Part shown: positions 1 through 9,131 of the stretch, piece after piece
How the letters are laid out: each line of letters starts with the position of its first letter
Numbering within the stretch: the stretch's first letter is position 1
Source of the DNA: Acinetobacter piscicola
GTDB lineage: Bacteria > Pseudomonadota > Gammaproteobacteria > Pseudomonadales > Moraxellaceae
Length of the DNA stretch: 64,000 nucleotides
Direction of reading: 5' to 3'
NCBI RefSeq assembly: GCF_002233755.1
Contig: NZ_NIFO01000004.1
Location: forward strand, 1-64,000
Made by a program: the position numbers and the translations under genes
Notes under the pieces: generated by a model
Told to the model about the DNA's origin: nothing
What the model saw: only the letters and a program-made list of their open reading frames with translations
Databases searched by the model: none

Positions 1-47
1 AGCATACTTTTTAAAACACCACCTAGGGTTTTAATGGGGTCGTAATT

Positions 48-1751
48 ATGACGCGGGAATTACGTTCAGAGCAGATTAGTGCACGATTACTCTTTCTCAT
101 GACGGTGGTAATTTTATCTGTATTGTTGATTGCTGTGCCTCAAATTGTGAATGGCTATCGCGATTATCTTCAGTCAAAACAAGCATTGATCGATATTCAT
201 AATCTACGTATTTTTGCTGAAACCTCCAATAAAATTTCCCGTGAAAGAGCGCCGTCTAATAAGGCAATGTCAGCAGAGACGGCTGAAGATTCCGTTATTA
301 AATTCAAAGAATTACAGAAATATCGCCAAGGCGTAAATCAGCAAATTGATTTAACGGTTAAGACCTTAAATCAGGCTGGTTATTATGATTTAGCAAAACA
401 AGTTGATGTGCAACTTCGTGCTGATTTACTGATTGCACGTAAGCAGATCGATGATTATATTTTTTTAGCGAAAGAAGCACGTACATCTGGACAGATGGAT
501 GATGCAATACTCGGGATGTTTGCTGCATGGGATAGCTGTAGAGTAATTTTTAGGCAGCTTGTGATTGAATCAAAACATAAGAATAGCGAAGTTACAAATT
601 ATGCCACGATGGTTTTGTTATTGGCAGATTTGAGAGATCAGGCTGGGAGAATTGGATCTAATATTATGGCTCCATTAAGCTTTTCTGAAAAAATTTCTGA
701 ATACAATGCTGCGCGGTCTTTACAGGCTCAGGAGCAGGCGAAATATTTGTGGCGATTAACAGATTCGATCCAGCCAGAAGAATTAAAAACCGATGAATAT
801 ACGAATTTACATCAAGCCGTAAAATACCAATTTATTGATCAAGCAATTCCTATGGTCAAGCGTTTGCTGAATGAAAGTAGAACTGACCAACCGTACTTTA
901 TGAAAGCCAATCAACTGACTGAAGCATTGGTTGATAAATTTACGACAGTCATCAATTTACAAACCTATTTATTGGACACACATGCACAAGTAGCACTCAA
1001 GGAAATGCGTATTGCCCAAAGACAATTTGTTTTGACACTTTTGATTTCATTGATCTCATTGGCTGTTATCTTTTTTACGATGCTGTACATCCGAAAAAAA
1101 CTACTCGAACCGCTTATTGAAGCACGCAATACCATTGTAGATTTATCTCATGTTCATGATGAAACTGCATCAATTCAAAGCAATGATACTTATACTTTAT
1201 ATGATGCCATTCATAAACTAAAAGAAATGTTGAAACAGCGTGATGCATTTGAGTTTCAATTAAAAGGAATGGCAAATACGGATAGTTTGACAGGTGTTTC
1301 CAACCGGCTTGCTTTGGACGCTTATCTCAAAGATATTGATACAAAAAAGAGTGATTTTAGACAGTTTAGTTTAATCGTCTTAGATATCGATAATTTTAAA
1401 GTGGTGAATGATCAATTTGGACATACATTGGGTGATATGGTCATTATGGAAATTGCGGAATGTCTAAAAACAAATATTTCACATTTGGATTTAATTGTAC
1501 GTTTTGGTGGAGATGAGTTTTTGATTTTATTGGCAAAATCTCAACTTGATTGGACGATGCAGATAGCGGAAAGTATTTTGGCGGATGTTTCACGATTGCG
1601 AATTGATTTACCTGCTTCTTCAGAGAAATTAAGGGTTTCAGTCAGTATTGGTGTTGCGACTGGAGCTGATAATTGGAAAGAGTTATTTAATAAGGCTGAT
1701 GAGTCGTTATTTAGAGCGAAAGCACAAGGTAGAAACAAAGCAGTGGGATGA
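48..1751 (+). CDS. Membrane-bound diguanylate cyclase (GGDEF domain)
   Basis: Predicted to make cyclic di-GMP from two GTP at the inner membrane. A membrane segment lies at about residues 15-35, followed by a long helical periplasmic sensor region of about 290 residues, a second membrane segment at about 326-348, and a C-terminal GGDEF domain from about residue 410. The catalytic loop RFGGDEF is seen at residues 485-491, so the active-site signature is complete. The usual product-inhibition RxxD site just before it reads SHLD, so its arginine is missing. There is no EAL domain. The sensor region matches no ligand-binding family I can name. A GGGG stretch upstream of the ATG is a plausible ribosome binding site. 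Family call is firm; signal and targets are unknown. Confidence 0.93.
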   Translation: MTRELRSEQISARLLFLMTVVILSVLLIAVPQIVNGYRDYLQSKQALIDIHNLRIFAETSNKISRERAPSNKAMSAETAEDSVIKFKELQKYRQGVNQQIDLTVKTLNQAGYYDLAKQVDVQLRADLLIARKQIDDYIFLAKEARTSGQMDDAILGMFAAWDSCRVIFRQLVIESKHKNSEVTNYATMVLLLADLRDQAGRIGSNIMAPLSFSEKISEYNAARSLQAQEQAKYLWRLTDSIQPEELKTDEYTNLHQAVKYQFIDQAIPMVKRLLNESRTDQPYFMKANQLTEALVDKFTTVINLQTYLLDTHAQVALKEMRIAQRQFVLTLLISLISLAVIFFTMLYIRKKLLEPLIEARNTIVDLSHVHDETASIQSNDTYTLYDAIHKLKEMLKQRDAFEFQLKGMANTDSLTGVSNRLALDAYLKDIDTKKSDFRQFSLIVLDIDNFKVVNDQFGHTLGDMVIMEIAECLKTNISHLDLIVRFGGDEFLILLAKSQLDWTMQIAESILADVSRLRIDLPASSEKLRVSVSIGVATGADNWKELFNKADESLFRAKAQGRNKAVG

Positions 1752-1810
1752 TTGCTCTGGTCTATTCACATTTGATTGAGCCATTCTAAAATTTTTATGG
1801 AATAAATAAG

Positions 1811-2278
1811 ATGAGTGAAAATTGTATCTTTTGCAAAATAATAAACAATGAATTACCATATCACCTGATTGATAATAATGATGATTTTATGGCATTCCTT
1901 ACAATATTTCCCAATACTTTAGGCGCGACTGTGGTTATTCCGAAACAGCATTATTCAAGTTATGCATTTGATTTGGGTGATGATGTACTCAGTGATTTGG
2001 TTTTATATTCAAAGAAAGTTGCGCGAAAGTTAGATGGTTTTTTTGAGGATGTTGGACGTACCGCAATGGTATTTGAGGGTTTTGGTGTAGATCATGTTCA
2101 TGCCAAATTATTTCCAATGCATGGTACTAAACAAGTGCACGAAAACTGGCAAGCTGTGAACTCGAATGTCGATAAATATTTTGAGCAGTATGAAGGTTAT
2201 ATTTCCTCACATGATTTTCAGCGAGCGGATGATGATGAGTTGAAGTTGTTGGCTGAAAGGATTAGGGGGAGGGAATAA
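1811..2278 (+). CDS. HIT family nucleotide-binding protein
   Basis: Histidine-triad protein of 155 residues, expected to hydrolyse or transfer nucleoside monophosphates in the cytoplasm. The N-terminal CIFCKI motif is typical of HIT proteins. The triad region reads DHVHAKLFP, with histidines at residues 95 and 97 and lysine at 99 where the third histidine usually lies. In Hint-type enzymes the middle histidine is the nucleophile, and that one is kept. The gene starts 59 bases after the cyclase gene on the same strand and may be cotranscribed, but no functional link is evident. The substrate cannot be predicted. Confidence 0.9.
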   Translation: MSENCIFCKIINNELPYHLIDNNDDFMAFLTIFPNTLGATVVIPKQHYSSYAFDLGDDVLSDLVLYSKKVARKLDGFFEDVGRTAMVFEGFGVDHVHAKLFPMHGTKQVHENWQAVNSNVDKYFEQYEGYISSHDFQRADDDELKLLAERIRGRE

Positions 2279-2415
2279 TGAAAATTTCTTGTTTAAGAAA
2301 TATTGGTCATATTTAGTATTTCTTCAGTCAGTTTTTGAAATGAAGACCTTCATATTTTAAAATAATTCAAATAAAACTAAATTAGTAGAATATTTATGAG
2401 TTTAAATGAATTGAT

Positions 2416-3093
2416 ATGAACAAAATATACCAATTACAAATTTATGAAGAGATTCAAAAAAGACAGTCACTTTGGAACAATATTGCTAATCGTTCTGGGG
2501 AGCATAGTGTTGAAGATGTAATGATTGAGGCATGGTTATTTACATGTGAAAGCTGGAAATTGAGTGAATTCTTCCAGATTGATAATGAGGGAGATTGGAA
2601 ATATTTATACGGAGCAATAGATAAAAAATTAGTCCAGTACTCTGAGAAAAATGTGAAATATGGTGTCCAAATAGATCAACCTTATGTTCAGAATTCTTTT
2701 GAAGAAAATGAACATCCTGTTTTAAAAGTATTGTTTGCAGATGAATATTTGGAACCACTGAAACAACTTGAAAAATTAGAAGAACAACAAGAATATGAAC
2801 AAGATTTTAATCAAAAAATTGAGCTGTTAGGTTATTCAAAACTTTCAGCATTTCTACTTTTATCTCATAGCTTTAATACTTCACGTATTCAAACAGCACA
2901 ATATATGAATATGTCTTATTCATGGTTTTATCGAAGTGGGCAAATATTTCAAAATATTTATAATGTGCAAAACTCTCTTTTTGATGAGATTGATGCAAAA
3001 ATACAGCTAGAGCAACTTAGAACTTGGAGAAAGTTTAGAATTATTCTTTATAAAAATCTAGTTAGCACAAAGCAGCTTAATTTATGTTTTTAA
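2416..3093 (+). CDS. Orphan protein with weak sigma-70-like layout
   Basis: I do not recognise this 225-residue protein as a named family. It is visibly more AT-rich than its neighbours. Residues 31-46 (SVEDVMIEAWLFTCES) resemble the acidic helix of sigma region 2. After an acidic Glu/Gln-rich linker, residues about 143-176 form a helix-turn-helix-like stretch (RIQTAQYMNMSYSWFYR) placed where sigma region 4 would be. The C-terminal tail is basic. This similarity is by eye only and could be chance. No strong ribosome binding site precedes the ATG. It sits alone between the HIT gene and the convergent uvrA, with a repeat element just downstream. Confidence 0.6.
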   Translation: MNKIYQLQIYEEIQKRQSLWNNIANRSGEHSVEDVMIEAWLFTCESWKLSEFFQIDNEGDWKYLYGAIDKKLVQYSEKNVKYGVQIDQPYVQNSFEENEHPVLKVLFADEYLEPLKQLEKLEEQQEYEQDFNQKIELLGYSKLSAFLLLSHSFNTSRIQTAQYMNMSYSWFYRSGQIFQNIYNVQNSLFDEIDAKIQLEQLRTWRKFRIILYKNLVSTKQLNLCF

Positions 3094-3094
3094 T

Positions 3095-3285
3095 CCTGAG
3101 CCATATGATAGAGGAAAAGGACACTTACGATTAATGCCAGTCAGTTAAGAGTAATTTAGTCGTTATTCATCGAAGAATCTCCCCTAACCCCTCTTTGATA
3201 AAGAGGGGAACACCATTTGACCAATAATGGGAACTCCTTCCTTTTTAAAAGGTGAGGAGTATGCTCCGCAAGGGGAGGATTAAAT
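3095..3285. repeat. Composite palindromic intergenic repeat
   Basis: The gap between the orphan gene and uvrA is filled by GC-richer palindromic pieces. The segment CCTGAGCCATAT (3095-3106) followed by GGAAAAGG recurs at 52663-52674. A perfect inverted repeat CCCCTCTTT-GAT-AAAGAGGGG lies at 3188-3208. A second, imperfect hairpin lies at 3233-3260, followed by CCGCAAGGGGAGGATTA, which resembles the end of the 52.65-kb copy. There is no ORF or transposase. The hairpins may also act as a transcription end for the two convergent genes. Confidence 0.7.
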
Positions 3286-3289
3286 CGTA

Positions 3290-6121
3290 TTACTTCAACA
3301 ACGGCTTCAAAAACTTAGCTGTATGTGAAACTTTAGATTTCACTACATGCTCAGGTGTACCTTCCGCAATAATCATCCCACCACCTGCACCACCTTCAGG
3401 GCCTAAATCAATCACCCAGTCCGCAGTCTTGATCACATCCAAATTGTGCTCAATCACCACAATGGTATTGCCCTTATTACGTAACTCATGAAGAATATCT
3501 AGCAGTTTGGCAATATCGTGGAAATGTAGACCTGTGGTTGGTTCATCCAAAATGTACAACGTTTTACCTGTATCACGTTTGGCCAATTCACGTGCCAATT
3601 TCACACGCTGCGCTTCACCACCAGACAGTGTAGTTGCAGACTGACCTAGACGAATATAACCTAAACCGACTTGATTCAGCGTTTCTAAACGACGGTGAAT
3701 GACAGGAATCGCATCAAAGAAATGCATCGCATCTTCAACGGTCATATTCAGTACATCAGAAATATTCTTACCCTTATAACCTACTTCTAAAGTCTCACGG
3801 TTATAACGTTCACCATGACAGTTATCACAAGGCACATACATATCAGGTAAGAAGTGCATCGCGACTTTGATCATGCCGTCACCTTCACAGGCTTCACAAC
3901 GACCACCTTTCACGTTAAACGAGAAACGACCCGCAGCATAACCACGCGCTTTGGCTTCAGGTGTTTGTGCAAATAATTCACGAATCGGGGTAAATAAACC
4001 TGTATAAGTTGCAGGGTTAGAACGAGGTGTACGCCCAATCGGACTTTGGTCAATATCAACTACTTTATCAAGGAATTGTAGACCATCAATCGAATCAAAT
4101 TTTTCAGCAGTTAAAGTGGTCGCACCATTCAGCTGTGTTGCAGCCAAAGGCAATAAAGTACGATTAATCAGCGTCGATTTACCCGAACCAGAGACACCAG
4201 TAACACAAGTCATCACACCTAAAGGAATGACTAAATCTACATTTTGTAGATTATGACCCGCAGCACCCATCAGTTTAATTTGTTCTTCAGGCTTTGGCGG
4301 TTCAGTACGTTTTTTCGGTACTTCAATTTTCAATTTGCCTGATAAATACTGACCCGTAAGTGATTCATTATTGGCAAGGATTTCATCATAAGTCCCTTCA
4401 GCAATCACATGACCACCATGAATACCTGCGCCTGGGCCAATATCAATAATATGATCCGCTGCACGAATGGCATCTTCATCATGCTCGACGACCAAAACGG
4501 TATTACCCAAATCACGTAAACGGACTAAAGTTTCCAATAGACGATCATTATCACGTTGATGCAGACCAATGGATGGTTCATCGAGGACATACATCACCCC
4601 CATCAAACCTGCACCGATTTGTGAAGCGAGACGAATACGCTGTGCTTCACCGCCAGATAAGGTTTCTGCTGAACGAGAGAGACTTAAATAATTCAAACCA
4701 ACAGAAACTAAGAAATGTAAACGTTCACGGATTTCTTTAAAAATTTTATCGGCGATTTCACCTTTTGCACCATCAAGATTCAAATCTAGATAATAACTTG
4801 CTGCATCACCAATCGACATTTTGGTAATTTGAGCAATGGTTTTGTCTTTGACACGAACGTGGCGTGAAATTTCATTTAGACGTGATCCACCGCAGGCATC
4901 ACAAGCGGCATTGGATAAATATTGTGCCAAATCATCACGTACATAATTTGATTCGGTTTCACGATAGCGACGTTCTAAATGTGGCAAAATCCCTTCAAAA
5001 GGTTGTACACGGCTATGCTTACGACCACGTTCATCGATATAACTTAAATCAACTTTTTCTTTACCCGTACCATATAGAAATTTCTTCTTGGTATCTGCGT
5101 CCAATTCATTCCAAGGCGTATCCAAAGAAAAGCCAAAATGCTCAGCGACTTTTTGAATCATGCCGTAATAATACGGACGTTGTCTGTCCCAACCTCGGAT
5201 TGCACCTTGGCTGATAGAAACATCAGGACTTGGAATTAATTTTTCAGCACTAAAATGACTACGTGTCCCTAAACCGTCACAGACAGGGCATGCGCCAAAT
5301 GGGTTATTGAATGAAAATAGACGAGGCTCTAATTCTGCAACTGCACGGTCACATTGAGGGCAAGAGTGTTTTGCTGAAAAAACACGTTCAGGATGTTCGC
5401 CATTCATCCAAGATAAAACAGCAATATCACCACCTAAACGCAGTGCTGTTTCAAAAGATTCTGCAATACGGTTGCCTAAATCATCACGTACTTTAAATCG
5501 ATCGACCACTACTTCAATGGTGTGTTTTTTCTTCTTGTCTAGCTCAGGTGGCGTATCAATATCAATCACTTCGCCATCGACACGTGCACGAACAAAGCCT
5601 TGACTCTGCAACTGTTCAAACAAGTTGCTATATTCACCTTTACGCTCACGCACCACAGGAGCGAGCAACATCAACGCAGTTCCTTCATCAAGGGCTTTAA
5701 CTGCATCGACCATTTCAGATACAGTTTGAGCCACCATCGGTAAATCATGTTCAGGGCAATACGGTGTCCCCACGCGTGCATAAAGTAAGCGTAAATAATC
5801 GTAAATTTCGGTGATGGTTCCCACGGTTGAGCGTGGGTTATGACTTGTTGATTTTTGTTCAATTGCAATCGCAGGGCTTAAGCCTTCGATCGAGTCTACT
5901 TCAGGTTTTTCCATCTGTGATAGGAACTGTCGTGCATAGGCAGACAAAGATTCCACATAACGACGTTGACCTTCTGCATATAAAGTATCAAAAGCCAGTG
6001 ACGACTTCCCTGAGCCTGAGAGTCCCGTAATTACCACAAACTTGTCGCGTGGAATATCGAGTGACACGTTTTTTAAATTATGGGTTCGTGCGCCTCGAAT
6101 ACGGATATGACTTTGGCTCAT
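3290..6121 (-). CDS. uvrA: UvrABC excinuclease subunit A
   Basis: DNA damage recognition ATPase of nucleotide excision repair; it loads UvrB at lesions. The protein has 943 residues, the usual length. It carries two ABC ATPase modules: Walker [10 protein letters not shown] near residue 33 and GVSGSGKST near residue 640, each followed by an LSGGEAQR signature. Zinc-finger cysteine pairs appear as CPQC/CPVC in the first half and CEAC/CDNC in the second. The ATG at 6121 gives the canonical N-terminus ending in the first P-loop. It is monocistronic, with a large AT-rich gap upstream. I found no obvious LexA box. Confidence 0.99.
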   Translation of the reverse strand: MSQSHIRIRGARTHNLKNVSLDIPRDKFVVITGLSGSGKSSLAFDTLYAEGQRRYVESLSAYARQFLSQMEKPEVDSIEGLSPAIAIEQKSTSHNPRSTVGTITEIYDYLRLLYARVGTPYCPEHDLPMVAQTVSEMVDAVKALDEGTALMLLAPVVRERKGEYSNLFEQLQSQGFVRARVDGEVIDIDTPPELDKKKKHTIEVVVDRFKVRDDLGNRIAESFETALRLGGDIAVLSWMNGEHPERVFSAKHSCPQCDRAVAELEPRLFSFNNPFGACPVCDGLGTRSHFSAEKLIPSPDVSISQGAIRGWDRQRPYYYGMIQKVAEHFGFSLDTPWNELDADTKKKFLYGTGKEKVDLSYIDERGRKHSRVQPFEGILPHLERRYRETESNYVRDDLAQYLSNAACDACGGSRLNEISRHVRVKDKTIAQITKMSIGDAASYYLDLNLDGAKGEIADKIFKEIRERLHFLVSVGLNYLSLSRSAETLSGGEAQRIRLASQIGAGLMGVMYVLDEPSIGLHQRDNDRLLETLVRLRDLGNTVLVVEHDEDAIRAADHIIDIGPGAGIHGGHVIAEGTYDEILANNESLTGQYLSGKLKIEVPKKRTEPPKPEEQIKLMGAAGHNLQNVDLVIPLGVMTCVTGVSGSGKSTLINRTLLPLAATQLNGATTLTAEKFDSIDGLQFLDKVVDIDQSPIGRTPRSNPATYTGLFTPIRELFAQTPEAKARGYAAGRFSFNVKGGRCEACEGDGMIKVAMHFLPDMYVPCDNCHGERYNRETLEVGYKGKNISDVLNMTVEDAMHFFDAIPVIHRRLETLNQVGLGYIRLGQSATTLSGGEAQRVKLARELAKRDTGKTLYILDEPTTGLHFHDIAKLLDILHELRNKGNTIVVIEHNLDVIKTADWVIDLGPEGGAGGGMIIAEGTPEHVVKSKVSHTAKFLKPLLK

Positions 6122-6844
6122 ACAACTTTCTCGAAATTATGCAAATTAAAGTGGTATATGATAGCGATTTAATTTTGTTCAAGCTGTAAAAATTAATTTT
6201 TTAGCGACAATTTGTGTCTCTTAAATGATGAAACACGTCACTATCTTACTTTAATGAAGAATAACAAATTGTTATGGAGCACTTGATTTAGACGTTAAGT
6301 GATTTTCACTAAGTTATATCTCTATATAGTCTTATTAAAATTAATTAAAAAATAAATACTGATCAAATCAAAAATATTAATCATCCAAAATGGATTGGTA
6401 CTGAATTTTTATAAAAATTATTTCACAATGACACACGTCACATTATTGTGATTTGAGCATTTTATTGAGCTATTTTCTGAGTGGTTTGACACATTTACTG
6501 TGCTTAGATTGAAAATAAAATACTTAAAAATAGGGATATACAACTTTTGAGCAATCATCAATAGTAAAGCTATATAGATGAAAATTCTTTTAGAAAATTT
6601 AATTAAATTAAGTGATTGTATTTGAATTTATGCAAATTGATTTATGGGTATGAAGAAAATTCATTCGTCCATTTAAATATGAATATTTGCATATCAGGTC
6701 ATATCGTTATGCGATTAGCAAATTTTTATGAATGGTTCAAGACATCATTCATAAAAAAAAGAATAATCGTTAGATAATATTGCTGTGACATATGGTGTAA
6801 GTTGTGTAAAATATGTAAATAAAATCACATTTGTGGGGTGGGAA
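6122..6844. other. 723-bp AT-rich gap without a gene
   Basis: This stretch lies between the divergent uvrA and the secreted orphan protein. It is very AT-rich, holds no ORF with a convincing start, and has no tRNA-like fold. A TTGACA hexamer occurs at 6487-6492 on the plus strand but has no good -10 partner. Promoters for both flanking genes are expected here; I cannot place them firmly. Confidence 0.5.
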
Positions 6845-7603
6845 ATGGATATACGGAAAATCATGGTGGTGATTTGTTGTACATTTTCTAGCTATGCGCT
6901 AGCTGAAGAGAGCTCGCAAGTTATATTCCAGCAAATTCTAAAAATTAAACCAGAACAACGCTACGAAGTTGAATTGGAAAATGTTCAAGCAAGCGATCAA
7001 ATTTGGACAGCTGTTTATTTGATTGGGAAGCAGAATTATCCAGGACCGACTTCTAAAGTTGATTTTCTCATCGAAAATCAAGGTTTATTAAATAAAGCCA
7101 ATGCCAGCGAGCATATAATTACCAAACAATTGGTTGCTGAAGAGCTGCCTGAAACACATTATTATTCCCTCAATCAATTTAAACAATTAAGACAATTTAT
7201 TGAAAAAGAAACAGAGCAAAAAATAGAAGATCCAATTTTGGAAGAAGGAGATACCATTCGTATTTATAGCCAAGTCAATGATTGGATTCCTGAATACAAT
7301 AGCTATGAAGCGACAAAAGTAAAAATAGCGGTTCAAAACCCTATAGATTTTAATATTGTGGCTGCTTATGTTTTGGTGGGTAAAGGTGAAAAACCTACAC
7401 AATTGAATGAGTTGGATTTTAATCGTGTTTTAGTCACCGATCATTCAAACTCAGTAAAACCAATGATTTCTGAAAGTACTTATCGCTCAGATATGAGCAT
7501 GACACGTTCCAATTTTAAACTGATTTGGGCTTTGGGTATTGCATTGGCATTTGCTTGTTTTGCCTTTATTTATCGCAATAAACTACGCCATCATCGCTTT
7601 TAA
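6845..7603 (+). CDS. Orphan exported protein with C-terminal membrane anchor
   Basis: Not recognised. The 252-residue product begins with a short signal peptide ending near YALAEES, continues as an extracytoplasmic domain of about 200 residues, and ends with one hydrophobic helix (about residues 222-243) and a basic tail KLRHHRF. This predicts a periplasmic domain anchored in the inner membrane by its C-terminus. The start at 6845 is preferred to an in-frame ATG 60 bases upstream because a GGGGTGGG ribosome binding site precedes it and the signal peptide then begins correctly. It follows the long AT-rich gap, so its own promoter must lie there. No partner gene is evident. Confidence 0.75.
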   Translation: MDIRKIMVVICCTFSSYALAEESSQVIFQQILKIKPEQRYEVELENVQASDQIWTAVYLIGKQNYPGPTSKVDFLIENQGLLNKANASEHIITKQLVAEELPETHYYSLNQFKQLRQFIEKETEQKIEDPILEEGDTIRIYSQVNDWIPEYNSYEATKVKIAVQNPIDFNIVAAYVLVGKGEKPTQLNELDFNRVLVTDHSNSVKPMISESTYRSDMSMTRSNFKLIWALGIALAFACFAFIYRNKLRHHRF

Positions 7604-7697
7604 TGATGGCTATATTCGAATAACTTTCATTTGAATTTAATTTTAATTTTTTAGACTTGGCGTAAACTCTGTTACTTCTACCAGTACAGAGTTTTTT

Positions 7698-8039
7698 ATG
7701 CTGTCTCTATTTTTGAAATGTGCTTTAGGTGCTGCGGTTGTTTTATTGATTTCGATACTTTCCAAAAGTAAGGCATTTTATATCGCGGGCTTAGTGCCTT
7801 TATTTCCTACATTTGCTCTTATTGCCCATGTGATTGTTGCGCAAGAAAGAGGCGCAGAAGCACTGAAACAAACGGCATTATTTGGTTTGTGGTCTTTAAT
7901 TCCTTATTTCATTTATTTGTTATTGGTTTATTTATTGGCAACCAAACTTTCGATGTGGTCGTGTTTAGGTGTGGCAACAGTGTGTTGGGGGATTGCAGCA
8001 GCAGGTTTGATTTATGGCTGGCAAATATTTCAACATTGA
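7698..8039 (+). CDS. GlpM family membrane protein
   Basis: Small inner-membrane protein of 113 residues made almost wholly of four hydrophobic segments. The N-terminal pattern with SKSKAFYIAGLVPLFPTFALIAH is typical of the GlpM family, named from Pseudomonas aeruginosa where it affects alginate production. The molecular function is not established. It follows the exported orphan gene by 94 bases and may have its own promoter. An alternative frame over the same region is less convincing. Confidence 0.8.
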   Translation: MLSLFLKCALGAAVVLLISILSKSKAFYIAGLVPLFPTFALIAHVIVAQERGAEALKQTALFGLWSLIPYFIYLLLVYLLATKLSMWSCLGVATVCWGIAAAGLIYGWQIFQH

Positions 8040-8093
8040 TGTGTGTTCAAAAATTAAAAGAATCATTCTATTTTGACAAAAATGGATATCATC

Positions 8094-8117
8094 ATAAAAA
8101 AGCCCTTTTACAAGGGC
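8094..8117 (-). terminator. Rho-independent terminator of the LOG gene
   Basis: GCCCTT / AAGGGC stem with a short loop; read on the minus strand it is followed by a T run. It lies just beyond the stop of the minus-strand LOG-family gene. Confidence 0.8.
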
Positions 8118-8143
8118 GAATGAATTTAAAATACTAATGCTGC

Positions 8144-8776
8144 TTATGCAATAAATTGTTTTGGGGATTTCAAACTTTTAATTGCATTGATAATTTGATC
8201 CGCATGGTTACAGACAATCAGTTTGGCACGATGCTGAGGAGGTAAAAAACCTTCTTCTACGGCATGATCAAGTTGTGCAATCATATGGTCATAAAAACCA
8301 TTGACGTTATACAGCATCATTGGTTTCTGATGCTGATTCAATTGCCCCCAAGTGGCAACTTCTAAAATCTCTTCAAAAGTGCCGAGACCACCTGGTAGCG
8401 CAACAAAAGCACTCGCACGTTCCGCCATCATGGCTTTGCGCTCATGCATGGTTTGTACAATATGCAGTTCGGTCAATGTGTTATGCGCAATTTCATAGTC
8501 CAACATAAACTCTGGAATGACACCGACGACTTCACCACCATATTCAGTTACTGTATCTGCGACTTGTCCCATTAAACCAATGCTTGCTCCACCGTAGACA
8601 ATACCAAACCCTTGTTCAGCAATACTTTGTGCGAGGTGAATGGCTTTTTCTTTATAAATGGGTTTATTTCCAAATCGAGAGCCACAATAGAGCGCGATGA
8701 GGGTTTGAGTTGTTTTTTGATTGGATTGATCTGGTTCAAACGATTCATTCATCATTACAGGTAATACACTATTCAT
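8144..8776 (-). CDS. LOG family protein (nucleoside 5'-monophosphate phosphoribohydrolase)
   Basis: Predicted Rossmann-fold hydrolase that releases a base from nucleoside monophosphates, the 'lonely guy' family, TIGR00730. The signature PGGLGTFEEILEV is complete, and an upstream glycine-rich loop YGGASIGLMG is present. The 210 residues are slightly longer than usual because of an N-terminal tail of about 25 residues rich in Asn, Gln and Ser. A later in-frame ATG (residue 9) is possible. Bacterial members are often labelled lysine decarboxylase; the sequence supports the phosphoribohydrolase call instead. It stands alone, with its own terminator. Confidence 0.9.
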   Translation of the reverse strand: MNSVLPVMMNESFEPDQSNQKTTQTLIALYCGSRFGNKPIYKEKAIHLAQSIAEQGFGIVYGGASIGLMGQVADTVTEYGGEVVGVIPEFMLDYEIAHNTLTELHIVQTMHERKAMMAERASAFVALPGGLGTFEEILEVATWGQLNQHQKPMMLYNVNGFYDHMIAQLDHAVEEGFLPPQHRAKLIVCNHADQIINAIKSLKSPKQFIA

Positions 8777-9131
8777 AAATTATTTTTTCACCTTAACTTA
8801 TCATGTTCTTATACTTGACACTACTTTAAGGCACATCTAAGACGAAAATATGACAATCACAGGTTATTGCTGTTAGATTTTGCAACTTTTTGTAGTGTTT
8901 AAGCCTCAGTCTAGTTCATATAAATCAACATAAAAAAGATGAAATTTTTATTCGAATTGCCTATACTGAACGCTTGTTTATCAACAAATGAATCAACATG
9001 GGTAGTGGTTGTAGTCGCTTAGAAAGTGCTCAATTTTTCGACATAATAAAAGTACAAAACCTGCTGAAGTTTCACTTCAAATCTTCTATTTTTACAGCAA
9101 AATCAGAATCAAACGCAATGGAGTTGGATCA
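8777..9131. other. 355-bp divergent intergenic region
   Basis: Separates the LOG gene (minus) and the TerC-type gene (plus). No ORF, hairpin or repeat stands out. A TATACT hexamer at about 8963, preceded by TTGCC, could be part of the promoter of the downstream gene. Confidence 0.4.

Noticed and set aside
1..47. End of an upstream gene at the left edge
   Set aside because: Too short to show a frame; only the leader of the cyclase gene can be supported.
3252..3491. Plus-strand ORF at the end of uvrA
   Set aside because: It is antisense to the conserved uvrA C-terminus, starts inside a repeat and has the composition of a shadow frame.
4864..5214. Plus-strand 116-residue ORF inside uvrA
   Set aside because: Histidine-rich antisense frame over a conserved gene; no ribosome binding site or family.
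7889..8137. Plus-strand ORF overlapping the GlpM-type gene
   Set aside because: Reads the conserved membrane protein in another frame and runs through a terminator.
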